From positions 186,001-250,000 of the forward strand of contig NZ_JACIDR010000002.1 of the NCBI RefSeq assembly GCF_014196425.1: 64,000 bases of DNA. The letters run 5' to 3'. Below are positions 63,229 to 64,000 of the stretch, one piece after another (positions within the stretch are counted from its first letter, which is position 1; the number at the start of each line of letters is the position of its first letter). A program made the translations under genes and the position numbers. The stretch is from Hansschlegelia beijingensis (GTDB lineage Bacteria > Pseudomonadota > Alphaproteobacteria > Rhizobiales > Methylopilaceae). The notes under the pieces were generated by a model, which saw only the letters and a program-made list of their open reading frames with translations, had not been told where the DNA came from and made no database searches.

Positions 63229-63322
63229 GCTCGGCGCCCTCCGGGGCATCGCACAATTTTCGCGCAGCGAACGCGCAGGCCTGCCGCGCCGACAGGCGTC
63301 AGCGCGGCGACCGCTGATTTCC

Positions 63323-63334
63323 TTTGCGCGCAAA
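63323..63334. promoter_or_regulatory. 12-bp palindrome upstream of the sigma-54 promoter
   Basis: TTTGCGCGCAAA is a perfect palindrome about 40 bases before the -24 box. It could be part of an NtrC-type enhancer region, although the match to the NtrC consensus is weak. Confidence 0.35.
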
Positions 63335-63372
63335 ACGCCTCTGATCCTCGTTCCCACGCCGGTCCGAGCGGT

Positions 63373-63387
63373 TGGCACGCGGCTTGA
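63373..63387 (+). promoter_or_regulatory. Sigma-54 promoter of the nrt operon
   Basis: TGGCACG-CGGC-TTGA matches the -24/-12 consensus TGGCACG-N4-TTGC with one change at the last base, and the GG to G spacing is correct. Transcription would start near 63398, giving a 176-base leader before nrtA. Nitrogen control through RpoN and NtrC fits nitrate uptake genes. Confidence 0.75.
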
Positions 63388-63436
63388 ATGAATAGTCGCG
63401 CAGGTTCGCGTCGCCGCTGACGCCTTGGACCTCTCC

Positions 63437-63467
63437 GCCCAACGATGGGCCGCCAGCGACGCCGCTG
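63437..63467 (+). ncRNA. ANTAR-binding two-hairpin RNA motif
   Basis: The first hairpin is GCCC-AACGAT-GGGC with a six-base loop bearing A at position 1 and G at position 4, the signature of ANTAR targets. After three bases a second hairpin CAGC-GACGCC-GCTG also has a six-base loop with G at position 4 but G at position 1. The second stem overlaps the terminator's 5' arm, so NasT binding would block termination. Confidence 0.7.
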
Positions 63468-63508
63468 AACGACTGCGCCAACGCGCACCTCGTCAGCGGC
63501 TTTTTTTT
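63461..63508 (+). terminator. Leader terminator of the nrt operon
   Basis: GCCGCTG-A-ACGA (63462-63472) pairs with TCGTCAGCGGC (63490-63500) with one bulged A, followed by eight T. It lies inside the leader, 65 bases before the nrtA start, and is mutually exclusive with the second ANTAR hairpin. Confidence 0.88.
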
Positions 63509-63573
63509 GTTCTCCGCCCCTCGGGGCGATCCGCCAGAGCCGGCGCGCGCGCGCCTTCACGGAGCCGACCACG

Positions 63574-64000
63574 ATGACCGACCACGTGAAGACCCTCCTG
63601 ACGAGCGGCGCGAGCCGCCGCTCCGTGCTGCGCGCCGGGGCTGGCGCGGCCGCCACGCTGCTGGCCGCCCGCGCCCTGCTGCCCTCCGGCGCCTACGCCC
63701 AGACCGCGGGACCGGAGACGCCCAAGGCGAAGCTCGGCTTCATCGCGCTGACGGACGCGGGACCGCTGTTCGTCGCCAAGGAAAAGGGGCTGTTCGACAA
63801 GTACGGCATGACCGAGGTGGAGGTCGCCAAGCAGTCCTCCTGGGGCACCACGCGCGACAACATCGTGCTCGGCTCGGCCGGCGGCGGCATCGACGGCGCG
63901 CACATCCTGACCCCGATGCCGTACCTCATCACCACCGGGGCGATGACCCAGAACAACCGGCCGACGGAGATGATGATCCTCGGCCGGCTGAACGTCGCCG
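63574..64000 (+). CDS. nrtA: Nitrate ABC transporter substrate-binding protein, partial at right edge
   Basis: The visible 142 residues start MTDHVKTLLTSGASRRSVLR with a twin-arginine signal (R15-R16) and an Ala/Leu core ending about AYAQT. The binding domain then begins KLGFIALTDAGPLFVAKEKG, the NrtA/CmpA hallmark, with SSWGTTRDNIVLGSAGGGIDGAH (shortened) and TPMPYLITTGAMT. It captures nitrate in the periplasm for the NrtBC importer expected beyond the edge. GGAG lies nine bases upstream. Expression should be set by the sigma-54 promoter and NasT antitermination just upstream. Confidence 0.92.
   Translation, partial: MTDHVKTLLTSGASRRSVLRAGAGAAATLLAARALLPSGAYAQTAGPETPKAKLGFIALTDAGPLFVAKEKGLFDKYGMTEVEVAKQSSWGTTRDNIVLGSAGGGIDGAHILTPMPYLITTGAMTQNNRPTEMMILGRLNVA

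Overview
The window is high-GC chromosomal DNA with dense, short-spaced genes. It looks like an alphaproteobacterium of the order Hyphomicrobiales. The pointers are SbmA/BacA, an OlsB-type ornithine-lipid acyltransferase, a NasT/NasS nitrate switch, the ispH-thrB-rnhA block, DUF3297, ETF next to 3-hydroxybutyryl-CoA dehydrogenase, and a methylsuccinyl-CoA dehydrogenase of the ethylmalonyl-CoA pathway. The last suggests C2 assimilation by that route, as in many methylotrophs and PHB producers. Genus is not decidable from this window.

Positions 1-3572 are the end of an integrated element. They hold a tyrosine integrase cut by the left edge, a sparse region with one or two small hypothetical genes, and a serine recombinase preceded by a 59-codon partner. 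The recombinase gene ends inside the 3' half of a tRNA-Met(CAT) gene, so the tRNA 3' end is probably the attachment site. The tRNA keeps a near-consensus promoter on the chromosomal side.

Positions 3684-16009 carry housekeeping and stress genes: a lipoprotein, ispH, thrB-rnhA, a degenerate peroxiredoxin fused to a prolyl-4-hydroxylase-type oxygenase, malonyl-CoA decarboxylase, a two-gene ABC exporter, a TPR protein, ada, and an overlapping molybdopterin oxidoreductase/flavin reductase pair. Positions 16130-26240 hold an LplT-like transporter, a 1117-residue RTX protein with layered repeats, an acyltransferase, two tandem cytochromes c and polA. The PolA proofreading domain has lost its three catalytic aspartates other than the retained Glu.

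Positions 26250-32000 are the most irregular part: an AT-rich orphan PIN-like gene, a trypsin-like protease, and about 1.3 kb of intergenic DNA with REP-like palindromes, two pairs of direct repeats, a candidate terminator and an unlisted 54-codon gene. A GreA/GreB-family protein, a DUF3297 protein and a PHB-depolymerase-type esterase with a possible PhaR-type operator follow.

Positions 32064-48662 hold carbon metabolism and transport: two overlapping GH13 enzymes, YifB, a lytic transglycosylase, BrkB, a DMT exporter, methylsuccinyl-CoA dehydrogenase, SbmA/BacA, TspO, an ATP:cobalamin adenosyltransferase, rhomboid, etfBA and hbd. The acyl-CoA dehydrogenase passes electrons to ETF, and the adenosyltransferase supplies the cofactor for the B12-dependent mutases of the same pathway.

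Positions 48747-64000 hold a third cytochrome c, an FtsK without a membrane domain, a periplasmic SRPBCC protein, glutaminase, catalase, an SDR/HxlR divergent pair, a potassium channel with a zinc ribbon, a hybrid histidine kinase, OlsB, and nasT-nasS. The nasS-nrtA gap contains a sigma-54 promoter, an ANTAR-type two-hairpin RNA motif and an overlapping intrinsic terminator, which together predict NasT antitermination of the nitrate uptake operon cut by the right edge.
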